A stretch of DNA of 64,000 bases, taken from NCBI RefSeq assembly GCF_900104965.1, contig NZ_LT629757.1, forward strand, positions 3,286,001 to 3,350,000, in the 5' to 3' direction. Positions within the stretch are counted from its first letter, which is position 1; every line of letters begins with the position of its first letter. The DNA is from Nocardioides scoriae. GTDB lineage: Bacteria > Actinomycetota > Actinomycetes > Propionibacteriales > Nocardioidaceae. Under the pieces are notes generated by a model, which worked only from the letters and a program-made list of their open reading frames with translations, did not search any database and was not told where the DNA came from. Of this stretch, positions 27,718 through 34,834 are shown one piece after another. The position numbers were made by a program, and so were the translations under genes.

Positions 27718-27861
27718 CTAGAACACGCGCCGTCGCGTGCCGCCGATCGGCACCAGGTTGAGCACCAGGCCGACGATCAGCAGAATCGCACCGATCGTGA
27801 CCAGGATGGACTGGGGCAACACCAGTCCGATGATCAGCAGAATCAAACCCAGGACGACCAT
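27718..27861 (-). CDS. DUF6131-type small membrane protein
   Basis: 47 residues from ATG 27861, preceded by GGGAGCAGGAC. The sequence MVVLGLILLIIGLVLPQS, then a second hydrophobic stretch TIGAILLIVGLVLNLV and a basic tail GGTRRRVF, gives two membrane helices in a hairpin. Such peptides are common in actinobacteria (DUF6131) and have no known role. Base use is less G/C-rich than its neighbours because of the Leu/Ile-rich composition. Confidence 0.75.
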   Translation of the reverse strand: MVVLGLILLIIGLVLPQSILVTIGAILLIVGLVLNLVPIGGTRRRVF

Positions 27862-27940
27862 GTCCTGCTCCCTTCGTTGGAATTCCCCCCGATGGGACAG
27901 ACGTACCCCCTTAGCAGAGGCCACAAACAACAGGCGTGTG

Positions 27941-27956
27941 GTCTCGGATCCGAGAC
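27941..27956. promoter_or_regulatory. Candidate hut operator palindrome, copy 2
   Basis: GTCTCGGATCCGAGAC, identical to the copy before hutH. As there, a plus-strand start codon (GTG 28011) lies exactly 70 nt from the first base, and the 11 nt before it match hutH at 9 positions (GGACTGGTGCC against GTACTGGGTCC). No credible protein follows, but the hut genes allC-hutF-hutI lie 0.7 kb ahead on that strand. Alternatively it serves the DUF6131 gene, whose start is 80 nt away on the other strand. Confidence 0.5.
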
Positions 27957-28028
27957 GGGGGTGGGCCGCCCGGGTGGCGGACCTCGCGCGGCGTCCGGTG
28001 GACTGGTGCCGTGACGAGCCCCCTCGCC

Positions 28029-28670
28029 TCAACCCGCCCCGCCGGCAATCCCGTGGCGACCCCAGCGTCCCCGGTGCACGACCTCGTCGAGGTCGCGTCG
28101 CGGGCGCCGCGTGCGCGAGCCGGCCGCCCCGCCCGGGGCCGGGTGGCCGATGGTGATCGCCCCGACCGGGGTGAACTCCGCCGGGATCCCGAAGGCCGTC
28201 GTCACCGCCTCGACGCGGTCGGGCGGCACGCCGAAGAAGCAGCCGCCGAGGCCCTCGTCGACCAGCGTCTGCAGCACCAGCAGCGAGGCCATCGCGGCGT
28301 CCATGTGCCAGTAGGGCACCGACCACGGGGACCCCTCGGTGCCCTCCTGGGCGACGGCACGGCCCTTGTCGGGCGCGGCGTACCGCTCGACGTACGCCGC
28401 CCGGCTCGAGCACGGCAGCACCACCACCGGGGCCCGCACCATCCCGGCCAGCCAGCGGTCGGGGGCCGCGACGCCGTCGGAGGTGGCCGCCCAGAAGCGG
28501 CCGACGTCCTCGGGGGCGTCGAGCACCAGGAAGCCCCACCCCTGGGTGAACCCCGCGCTCGGCGCCCGGGTCGCGTGGGCGAGGGCGCGGTCCACGACGG
28601 CCGGGTCGACGGCCTCGTCGGTGTAGCTGCGGACCATCCGGCGTCGTCGCACGACCTCGCGGAACTCCAT
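28029..28670 (-). CDS. Nitroreductase family protein
   Basis: 213 residues from ATG 28670 (MEFREVVRRRRMVRSYTDE); an ATG at 28682 would add four residues. FMN-contacting basic N-terminus, HATRAPSAGFTQGWGFLVLD, GLGGCFFGVPPDRVEAV near 155, and the family ending RPRRDLDEVVHRGRW followed by an extra ten residues. It is an FMN-dependent oxidoreductase of unknown substrate. It is divergent from the allC-like gene with only about 10 bp between starts, so each promoter must lie inside the other gene. It interrupts the plus-strand hut region. Confidence 0.85.
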   Translation of the reverse strand: MEFREVVRRRRMVRSYTDEAVDPAVVDRALAHATRAPSAGFTQGWGFLVLDAPEDVGRFWAATSDGVAAPDRWLAGMVRAPVVVLPCSSRAAYVERYAAPDKGRAVAQEGTEGSPWSVPYWHMDAAMASLLVLQTLVDEGLGGCFFGVPPDRVEAVTTAFGIPAEFTPVGAITIGHPAPGGAAGSRTRRPRRDLDEVVHRGRWGRHGIAGGAG

Positions 28671-28680
28671 GGGGGCCAGC

Positions 28681-29904
28681 ATGGCTGAGGACTTCGAGCA
28701 GATGTGGCGCGACCTCGCGCCGGTGGGGCGCTCGTCCGCGAGCGGCGGCTACTTCCGCCAGCCGTTCACCGCGGCCGAGACCGAGCTGCGCGGCTGGTTC
28801 GCCGAGCAGTGCGCCGCCCGCGACCTGGCCCTCGAGGCCGACGGCAACGGCAACCTGGTGGCGACCTGGGCGCCCCCGGCGGGCGACGCGGCCGGGCCGG
28901 CGGTCCTCGTGGGCTCCCACCTCGACTCGGTCCTCGACGGCGGGGCGTACGACGGGCCGCTCGGCGTGGTCTCCTCGCTGGCCGCCGTCGACCTGCTGCG
29001 CGAGCGCGGCGTGGTGCCGCGCCGGCCGGTGCTGGTGGGCGCCTTCGTCGAGGAGGAGGGGTCGCGCTTCGGCGTGGCCTGCCTCGGCTCCCGGTTGCTG
29101 ACCGGGGCGACCTCGCCCGAGGCCGCCGCCGCGCTGCGCGACCGCGACGGCGTGCCCTTCCTCGACGCGATGGCCGCCGCCGGCCACGAGCCGGCCCCCG
29201 GCCCGGCCGCCTGGCTGGACCGGGTCGGCTGCTTCCTGGAGCTCCACGTCGAGCAGGGCCGCGACCTGGTGCACCGCGACCTCCCGGTCGGGCTCGCCGG
29301 GGAGATCTGGCCCCACGGCCGCTGGCGCTTCGACTTCACGGGCGAGGCCAACCACGCCGGGGCGACCCGGATGGAGGACCGCCGCGACCCGATGCTGACC
29401 TACGCCATGACCGTCCTCGCGGCCAACAAGCAGGCCCGGCTCGCGGGTCAGCGCGCCACCTTCGGTCGCGTCGACGTCGCCCCCAACGGCACCAACGCCG
29501 TGCCCTCGCGGGTCACCGCCTGGCTCGACGCCCGGGGCGACTCCGACGAGGCCCTGGCCGCGCTCGTGGGCGAGGTCGAGCGGCAGGGGTCGCAGCGGGC
29601 CGACCGCGACGGCACCGGCCTGGCCGTGACCGCCGAGTCGGTCTCCGGGGCGGTCCGCTTCGACACCGGCCTCACCGCCCGGGTCGGCGCCGCGCTGGCC
29701 GACCGCTTCGGGGAGGTGCCGGTGCTCCCGTCCCTGGCCGGCCACGACGCCGGCGTCCTGGCGGCCTCCGGCATCCCCACCGCCATGCTCTTCGTGCGCA
29801 ACCCCACCGGCGTCTCGCACTCGCCGGCCGAGCACGCCGAGACGGCCGACTGCCTGCTCGGCGTGCACGCGCTCGCCGACGCCCTCGAGGCGCTGGTCGC
29901 GTGA
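28681..29904 (+). CDS. Allantoate amidohydrolase-like M20 amidase of the hut operon
   Basis: 407 residues from ATG 28681 (GGGGG five nt upstream; an in-frame ATG at 28669 overlaps the divergent start). Zn ligands of the AllC/carbamoylase family: VGSHLDSV (His80), AYDGPLGV (Asp91), FVEEEGSRF (Glu125-126) and LELHVEQG. It hydrolyses N-substituted amino acids. Since hutF produces N-formylglutamate and no hutG is present, it may supply the deformylase step; this role is inferred from position. Coupled to hutF by a GTGA overlap. Confidence 0.85.
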   Translation: MAEDFEQMWRDLAPVGRSSASGGYFRQPFTAAETELRGWFAEQCAARDLALEADGNGNLVATWAPPAGDAAGPAVLVGSHLDSVLDGGAYDGPLGVVSSLAAVDLLRERGVVPRRPVLVGAFVEEEGSRFGVACLGSRLLTGATSPEAAAALRDRDGVPFLDAMAAAGHEPAPGPAAWLDRVGCFLELHVEQGRDLVHRDLPVGLAGEIWPHGRWRFDFTGEANHAGATRMEDRRDPMLTYAMTVLAANKQARLAGQRATFGRVDVAPNGTNAVPSRVTAWLDARGDSDEALAALVGEVERQGSQRADRDGTGLAVTAESVSGAVRFDTGLTARVGAALADRFGEVPVLPSLAGHDAGVLAASGIPTAMLFVRNPTGVSHSPAEHAETADCLLGVHALADALEALVA

Positions 29905-31241
29905 CGGCGTACCTGCTCGAGCACGCGCTGCTCCCCGACGGCGTCGCCTCCGACGTACGCGTCGAGGTCGCCGACGGGGTGATCGCGGGAGTGCTGGACG
30001 TCCTTTCCAGTGACCTGACGTCTGTTGCAACAGACGTCAGGTCACCGATCACCCGGACGTCCGGGGAATCAGCGGCCCCGATCCCGGTCCCCGGCCTCAC
30101 CCTCCCCGGCCTGGCGAACGGCCACAGCCACGCGTTCCACCGGGCGCTGAGGGGGCGCACGCAGACCGAGCGGGGGTCGTTCTGGACCTGGCGCGAGCAG
30201 ATGTACGCCGTCGCGGCCGACCTCACGCCGGACTCCTACTTCGAGCTGGCCCGCGAGACGTACGCCGAGATGGTCGCCACCGGGATCACCGCGGTCGGGG
30301 AGTTCCACTACCTGCACCACCAGCCCGACGGCACGGCGTACGACGACCCCAACGAGATGGGGCGGGCGCTGCTGGCCGCGGCCGACGACGCGGGGATCCG
30401 GATCCGGCTGCTCGACACCTGCTACCTCGCGGCCGGGTTCGGGCGACCCCCGGAGGGGGTGCAGCGGCGCTACTCCGACGGCGACGCCCACGCCTGGGCC
30501 GAGCGGGTGGCGCTGCTCGACGACGACCGGGTCGGGGTGGCGATCCACTCCGTGCGCGCGGTGCCGGCCGACCAGCTCGCGACCGTGGTCGAGGCCGCCG
30601 CGGGCCGCCCGCTGCACGTGCACCTGTCGGAGCAGGTCGCCGAGAACGACGCCTGCCTGGCCGCCACCGGCCGCACGCCCACCCAGCTGCTCGCCGACCA
30701 CGGGGCGCTCGGCCCGCTCACCACCGCCGTGCACGCCACCCACCTCACCGACGCCGACGTGCGGCTGCTGGGGGAGAGCCGCACCCGGGTCTGCTTCTGC
30801 CCGACGACCGAGCGCGACCTCGCCGACGGCATCGGCCCCTCGCGGCGGCTGCACGACGCCGGGGCGGTGCTGACGCTGGGCTCGGACAGCCACGCGGTCA
30901 TCGACCTGTTCGAGGAGATGCGCGCCGTCGAGCTCCACGAGCGGCTCGCCACCCAGGAGCGCGGCCACTGGTCGGCGCTGGAGCTGCTGGCGGCCGCCAC
31001 CCGCGACGGCCACGCGGCGCTCGGCCTCGACGACGCCGGCGCGATCGAGGTCGGCCGCCGCGCCGACCTGGTCACCGTCGACCTCACCACCGTCCGCACC
31101 CGCGGCGCCGGCGCCGCCCCGGAGACCCTGGTCTTCGCGGCGGGCGGCGCCGACGTGCGCCCGTTCCCGGGGGGAGTCGTGGGTGCCAGCGGGCGCCAGG
31201 GCGCCCTCCCACCCGCACGACTCCCGGAGGAGGCCCGATGA
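29901..31241 (+). CDS. hutF: Formimidoylglutamate deiminase, altered by two repeat insertions
   Basis: 446 residues from GTG 29901. Amidohydrolase-fold enzyme that converts N-formimidoylglutamate to N-formylglutamate and ammonia. Metal ligands are in [15 protein letters not shown] (His75, His77), with [11 protein letters not shown] and [16 protein letters not shown] further on. Residues 31-58 are encoded by an 81-bp palindromic repeat inserted in frame between the first strands of the N-terminal sheet. After [12 protein letters not shown] the usual closing strands (about 30 residues ending in VVVDGRxVVxDG-like sequence in the family) are replaced by residues from a second repeat. Whether the enzyme still folds is open; the frame is intact and coupled both ways. 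Confidence 0.87.
   Translation: MTAYLLEHALLPDGVASDVRVEVADGVIAGVLDVLSSDLTSVATDVRSPITRTSGESAAPIPVPGLTLPGLANGHSHAFHRALRGRTQTERGSFWTWREQMYAVAADLTPDSYFELARETYAEMVATGITAVGEFHYLHHQPDGTAYDDPNEMGRALLAAADDAGIRIRLLDTCYLAAGFGRPPEGVQRRYSDGDAHAWAERVALLDDDRVGVAIHSVRAVPADQLATVVEAAAGRPLHVHLSEQVAENDACLAATGRTPTQLLADHGALGPLTTAVHATHLTDADVRLLGESRTRVCFCPTTERDLADGIGPSRRLHDAGAVLTLGSDSHAVIDLFEEMRAVELHERLATQERGHWSALELLAAATRDGHAALGLDDAGAIEVGRRADLVTVDLTTVRTRGAGAAPETLVFAAGGADVRPFPGGVVGASGRQGALPPARLPEEAR
29993..30073 (+). repeat. 81-bp dispersed palindromic repeat, copy B, inside hutF
   Basis: Same element as at 24635-24715 and 59151-59231; 81 bp is 27 codons, so the reading frame of hutF is kept. The central hairpin differs from copy C by matching changes in both arms (CCTGACGTC/GACGTCAGG against CTGGACGTC/GACGTCCAG), so pairing is preserved even within a coding region. 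The outer palindrome is imperfect here (GGGGAATC in place of GGGTGATC). Confidence 0.92.
31172..31225 (+). repeat. GTCGTGGG-family palindromic repeat, copy 2, at the hutF 3' end
   Basis: A hairpin with outer arms GGGAGTCGTG and CACGACTCCC and inner arms GGGCGCC/GGCGCCC. It shares the core GTCGTGGGNGCCAGCGGGCG with the repeat after hutU (19831-19876). It encodes the last residues of HutF and ends 12 nt before the hutI start codon. Confidence 0.8.
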
Positions 31242-32389
31242 GCTCCGTCCTGCTGACCGGCATCGGCGAGCTGGTCACCAACGACCCCACCCACGACGGC
31301 ACGCCGCTGGGCCTGCTCACCGACGCCGCGGTCGTCGTCGAGGACCACCGCGTCGCCTGGGTGGGCCGTCGCCACGAGGCGCCGGCGACCGACGACGCGC
31401 GGGACCTGGGCGGCCGCGCGGTGCTGCCGGGGTTCGTGGACTCCCACTCCCACCTGCTCTTCGCGGGCGACCGGGCGGGCGAGTTCGCGGCCCGGATGGC
31501 GGGGGAGTCCTACACCGGCGGCGGCATCCGCACCACGGTGGCCGCGACCCGGGCCGCCACCGACGAGCAGCTCGAGGCCAACCTGGCCCGCCACCTGGCC
31601 GAGATGCGCCGCCAGGGCACCACCACCGTCGAGGTCAAGAGCGGCTACGGCCTCAGCGTCCACGACGAGGCCCGGGCGCTGGCGATCGCGCGTCGCTGGA
31701 CCTCGGAGACGACCTTCCTCGGCGCCCACGTGGTGCCGCCGGAGCACGCGGACGACCCCGCGGCGTACGTCGAGCTGGTGACGGGCCCGATGCTGGAGGC
31801 GGCCGCCCCCCACGCGCGGTGGATCGACGCCTTCTGCGAGCGGGGCGCCTTCGACGCCGACCAGGCGCGTGCCGTCCTGGAGGCGGGCGCCGCGGCCGGC
31901 CTGCGGGGCCGGTTGCACGCCAACCAGCTCGGGCCCGGGCCCGGCGTGCGCCTGGCGTGCGAGCTCGGGCTCACGGCGGTCGACCACTGCACCTTCCTCG
32001 CCGACGCCGACGTCGAGGCGCTGGTCGGGTCGGGCACGGTGGCGACGCTGCTGCCCGGCGTGGAGTTCAGCACCCGCTCGCCGTACCCCGACGCCCGCGG
32101 GTTGCTCGACGCCGGCGTCACCGTCGCGCTCGCCAGCGACTGCAACCCCGGGTCCTGCTACACCTCCTCGCTGCCGCTGTGCGTGGCGCTGGCGGTGCGC
32201 GAGATGCGGATGACGCCCGCGGAGGCGGTGTGGGCGGCGACCGCGGGCGGGGCCCGGGCCCTGGACCGCGACGACGTCGGCGTCCTCGCCCCGGGCCGCC
32301 GCGCCCACCTGACGGTGCTCGACGCCCCCTCCCACCTGCACCTCGCCTACCGCCCCGGCGTGCCGCTGGTCGCCGAGGTGATCGCCTGA
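31238..32389 (+). CDS. hutI: Imidazolonepropionase
   Basis: 383 residues from ATG 31238 (ATGA overlap with hutF; GGAGGAGG upstream comes from the repeat flank). It opens the ring of imidazolone propionate to N-formimidoylglutamate, the step between hutU and hutF. Metal site: [17 protein letters not shown] near residue 66; [14 protein letters not shown] near 127; [15 protein letters not shown] (shortened GPG loop) near 227; and [16 protein letters not shown] near 305. Length is typical. It is the last hut gene; an acidic small peptide gene follows after 68 nt. Confidence 0.95.
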   Translation: MSSVLLTGIGELVTNDPTHDGTPLGLLTDAAVVVEDHRVAWVGRRHEAPATDDARDLGGRAVLPGFVDSHSHLLFAGDRAGEFAARMAGESYTGGGIRTTVAATRAATDEQLEANLARHLAEMRRQGTTTVEVKSGYGLSVHDEARALAIARRWTSETTFLGAHVVPPEHADDPAAYVELVTGPMLEAAAPHARWIDAFCERGAFDADQARAVLEAGAAAGLRGRLHANQLGPGPGVRLACELGLTAVDHCTFLADADVEALVGSGTVATLLPGVEFSTRSPYPDARGLLDAGVTVALASDCNPGSCYTSSLPLCVALAVREMRMTPAEAVWAATAGGARALDRDDVGVLAPGRRAHLTVLDAPSHLHLAYRPGVPLVAEVIA

Positions 32390-32457
32390 TTCGATCCGGC
32401 GAGAACGGGCACGGAGGTGGCGGCGCACCGCAGCGCCCACCCATCCCAGGAGGCGAC

Positions 32458-32703
32458 ATGAGCGAGACCCCGAACCAGCCGCTCGGCGACGACGAGATCG
32501 AGACCACTCCCGCGACCGGCGGCGACAGCGGCCACGGCCCGGCCGACGCGCCCGGCAGCGACACCGCCGGCCACGACGGCACCGACGGCTCGGACAGCGA
32601 CGCCTCCGACGGCAGCTCGCACGGCCCGGCCGACGCTCCCGGCAGCGACACCGCCGCCCACGACGGCACCGACGGCTCCGACAGCGACGCCTCCGACTCG
32701 TAG
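32458..32703 (+). CDS. Small acidic repeat peptide, possible modified-peptide precursor
   Basis: 81 residues from ATG 32458 with a strong AGGAGG site. Residues 1-23 (MSETPNQPLGDDEIETTPAT plus GGD) look like a leader. Residues 24-52 and 53-81 are tandem 29-residue repeats differing at three positions, each HGPADAPGSDTA-x-HDGTDG-SDSDASD. The peptide has no Cys, Lys or Arg, many Asp, Ser and Gly, and two His per repeat; it is surely unstructured. The stop TAG abuts the GTG start of a JmjC/cupin oxygenase with no gap. Precursor of a modified or metal-binding peptide is my inference; I know of no characterised member. Confidence 0.7.
   Translation: MSETPNQPLGDDEIETTPATGGDSGHGPADAPGSDTAGHDGTDGSDSDASDGSSHGPADAPGSDTAAHDGTDGSDSDASDS
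32527..32700 (+). repeat. Two tandem 87-bp repeats within the acidic peptide gene
   Basis: 32527-32613 and 32614-32700 are 29-codon direct repeats with a handful of base changes, producing the duplicated half of the acidic peptide. They run right up to the stop codon. Confidence 0.9.
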
Positions 32704-33849
32704 GTGGACGCTCTCGACCTGCTCAGCGGCGACGCCCAGACCTTCGTGGAGAAGGTCTGGGCGTCGCACGTCCACGTCCACCGCGCCGAGCCCGACGAGC
32801 TCGTCGGCCTGTTGTCGTTCGCGGACGTCGACCACCTGCTCACCAGCACCGCCATCCGCACCCCCGCGGTCCGCGTCGCCCGTGACGGCGCCGTGCTGCC
32901 GGCCTCCGCGTTCACCCGCAGCGGGTCGACCCTGGCCGGCCAGCCCCTCACCGGCCTGGTCGACGCCCGCAAGGTCGCCGACCTGTTCGAGGACGGCGCC
33001 ACCGTCGTGCTGCAGGGGCTGCACCGCTACTGGGCACCCCTGACGAGGCTGGTCGCCGAGCTCGAGCTCGCGCTGGGCCACCCGTGCCAGGCCAACGCCT
33101 ACCTGACCCCGCCCGGTTCGCAGGGCTTCGCGGTCCACAGCGACAGCCACGACGTCTTCGTCTTCCAGACCCACGGCTCGAAGCTGTGGGATGTGCACCC
33201 CGCGCCGCTGGAGGACCACGAGGACGCCCGCGAGGTGCTGCTCGAGCCCGGCCTGTCGATGTACCTCCCGACCGGCACGCCCCACGCCGCGCGCGCCCAG
33301 GACACCGTCTCCCTGCACGTGACCGTCGGGATCAACCAGCTGACCTGGCGCAGCCTGGTCGACCGTGCCGTCGAGCAGGCGCTCGCCGGGCTCGGCGACC
33401 TCGACACCCACCTGCCTGCCGGTCACCTCGACCGGCCCGGTGTGCTGGCGCAGGGCCTGGCCGAGCGGCTCGGCCGGCTGTCCGACGCCCTGGGCGCCCT
33501 GGACCCCCAGGCGGTGGCCGACGCGCAGGCCAGCTCCTTCCTCCAGGGCCGCGTCACGAGCCCCCTCGGCGGCAGCCTGCTCGACCGGATGGCGCTGGCC
33601 GACCTGGCCGGGGACACCCCGCTGCGGCGGCGCCCCGGCCGCGCCTGCGTGCTGCAGCCGGACGGCGACCGGCTCCACCTGCTGCTCGGCGACCGCCGGG
33701 TCACGGTGCCCGCCCGCATCACGACCGCGGTCGAGCAGCTGCGCGGGCTGCTGGAGCTCACGCCCGACGACCTCGACCTCGACCCCGCCTCGAGCCTCGT
33801 GCTGTGCCGTCGACTGGTCCGCGAGGGCCTGCTGGAGGTCCGGCGCTGA
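32704..33849 (+). CDS. JmjC/cupin-4 family Fe(II)/2-oxoglutarate oxygenase (ribosomal-oxygenase-like)
   Basis: 381 residues from GTG 32704, directly after the acidic peptide stop. The cupin core has the HxD...H iron site: GFAVHSDSHDVFVFQ (His145, Asp147) and LPTGTPHAARA (His194), placed as in the E. coli YcfD family; LWDVHPAPL follows. The C-terminal third resembles the dimerisation and winged-helix part of that family. YcfD-type enzymes hydroxylate ribosomal protein residues, but here the gene is locked to a repeat peptide, so that peptide may be the substrate (inference). The 3' end contains GGAGG seven nt before the next start. Confidence 0.8.
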   Translation: MDALDLLSGDAQTFVEKVWASHVHVHRAEPDELVGLLSFADVDHLLTSTAIRTPAVRVARDGAVLPASAFTRSGSTLAGQPLTGLVDARKVADLFEDGATVVLQGLHRYWAPLTRLVAELELALGHPCQANAYLTPPGSQGFAVHSDSHDVFVFQTHGSKLWDVHPAPLEDHEDAREVLLEPGLSMYLPTGTPHAARAQDTVSLHVTVGINQLTWRSLVDRAVEQALAGLGDLDTHLPAGHLDRPGVLAQGLAERLGRLSDALGALDPQAVADAQASSFLQGRVTSPLGGSLLDRMALADLAGDTPLRRRPGRACVLQPDGDRLHLLLGDRRVTVPARITTAVEQLRGLLELTPDDLDLDPASSLVLCRRLVREGLLEVRR

Positions 33850-34748
33850 GCGCCGCGCCCGTCCGCTGCTCCGGCGCCGCCCTGGAGCGGGGCGACGACC
33901 CGGCCGGCAGCGCTCCGCACCTCGCGGCGTTCCTGCTGGTCGAGCACCACGGCCCGTGGGGGCAGTCGGTGCTGCGCGACAGCCGGCTGCCCGAGGACGT
34001 GCGCCGCCACCTCGGCGGCCACCAGCACCTCAAGGTGCTCCTCGCCCGGCGGCACCACCGCGCGCACCGCGGCTCGTCGTACGCCGTGATGGCCTGCTTC
34101 CCCGGCCGTCGCCAGCTCCTCGTCCGCACGGTCGAGGACCACCGCGAGCTGCTCGACGTCGACGTCGCGGCGATCGCCCGCGGCGAGGCCCCCGAGGGCT
34201 GGGACCCCGCGCCCGGACCGGTGTACGCCGTGTGCACCCACGGCCGCCACGACGCCTGCTGCGCCGAGCGCGGTCGCCCGGTGGTGGCCGCGCTGACCGG
34301 GGTGCGGCCCGAGCAGACGTGGGAGGTCTCCCACGTCGGCGGCGACCGCTTCGCCGCCAACGTGCTGGTGCTGCCCGAGGGTCTCTACTACGGCCAGGTC
34401 ACCCCCGAGGGCGTCACCGGCCTGGCGCACCACCACGAGGCGGGCCGCCTCGACCTCGACCACCTGCGCGGCCGGTCCAGCCGGCCGATGTCGGTCCAGC
34501 ACGCCGAGGTCGCGCTGCGCCGCCACCTCGACGACGACCGCCTCACCTCCGTGCGGCTCGTCGCCCTCGACGCCGAGCGGGCGGTGTTCGCCCACGAGAG
34601 CGGTCGCTGGGAGGTGCGCGTCGAGCGGCGCACCGGTGAGCCCGCCCGGCTGACCTGCGGGGCGGCCGGGCTCTCGCGGGTCCCGACGTTCGCGGTCACC
34701 TCCCTCGTCCGGCTCGACCCCGACACCTCCGAGGCCGGGGGCGCCTGA
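33846..34748 (+). CDS. Sucrase/ferredoxin-like (Apd1/Aim32-like) [2Fe-2S] protein
   Basis: 300 residues if started at CTG 33846, which lies in a CTGA overlap seven nt after GGAGG; a GTG at 33804 would add 14 residues. The thioredoxin-like ferredoxin signature is YAVCTHGRHDACCAERGRP (Cys130, Cys138, Cys139) followed by SHVGGDRFAANVLVLPEG with His163, which are candidate [2Fe-2S] ligands. Such proteins are thought to transfer electrons. Coupling to the oxygenase suggests it keeps the oxygenase iron reduced or supplies electrons during peptide modification (inference). Confidence 0.8.
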   Translation: MSAAPVRCSGAALERGDDPAGSAPHLAAFLLVEHHGPWGQSVLRDSRLPEDVRRHLGGHQHLKVLLARRHHRAHRGSSYAVMACFPGRRQLLVRTVEDHRELLDVDVAAIARGEAPEGWDPAPGPVYAVCTHGRHDACCAERGRPVVAALTGVRPEQTWEVSHVGGDRFAANVLVLPEGLYYGQVTPEGVTGLAHHHEAGRLDLDHLRGRSSRPMSVQHAEVALRRHLDDDRLTSVRLVALDAERAVFAHESGRWEVRVERRTGEPARLTCGAAGLSRVPTFAVTSLVRLDPDTSEAGGA

Positions 34749-34834
34749 CCCGACCGCCGTCCGGCGTGCGAAGGTCGTCCAGGTTTCCACCACTCCGGGT
34801 GGGGTACGTCACACACCGACACCAGGAGGTGCGC

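Noticed and set aside
28011-28688. Plus-strand frame starting GTG 28011 behind the second hut-type palindrome
   Set aside because: After about 20 residues it is the antisense of the nitroreductase, whose conserved ending RRDLDEVVHRGRW explains the apparent similarity to enzyme N-termini. I keep the promoter as a finding but not the protein.
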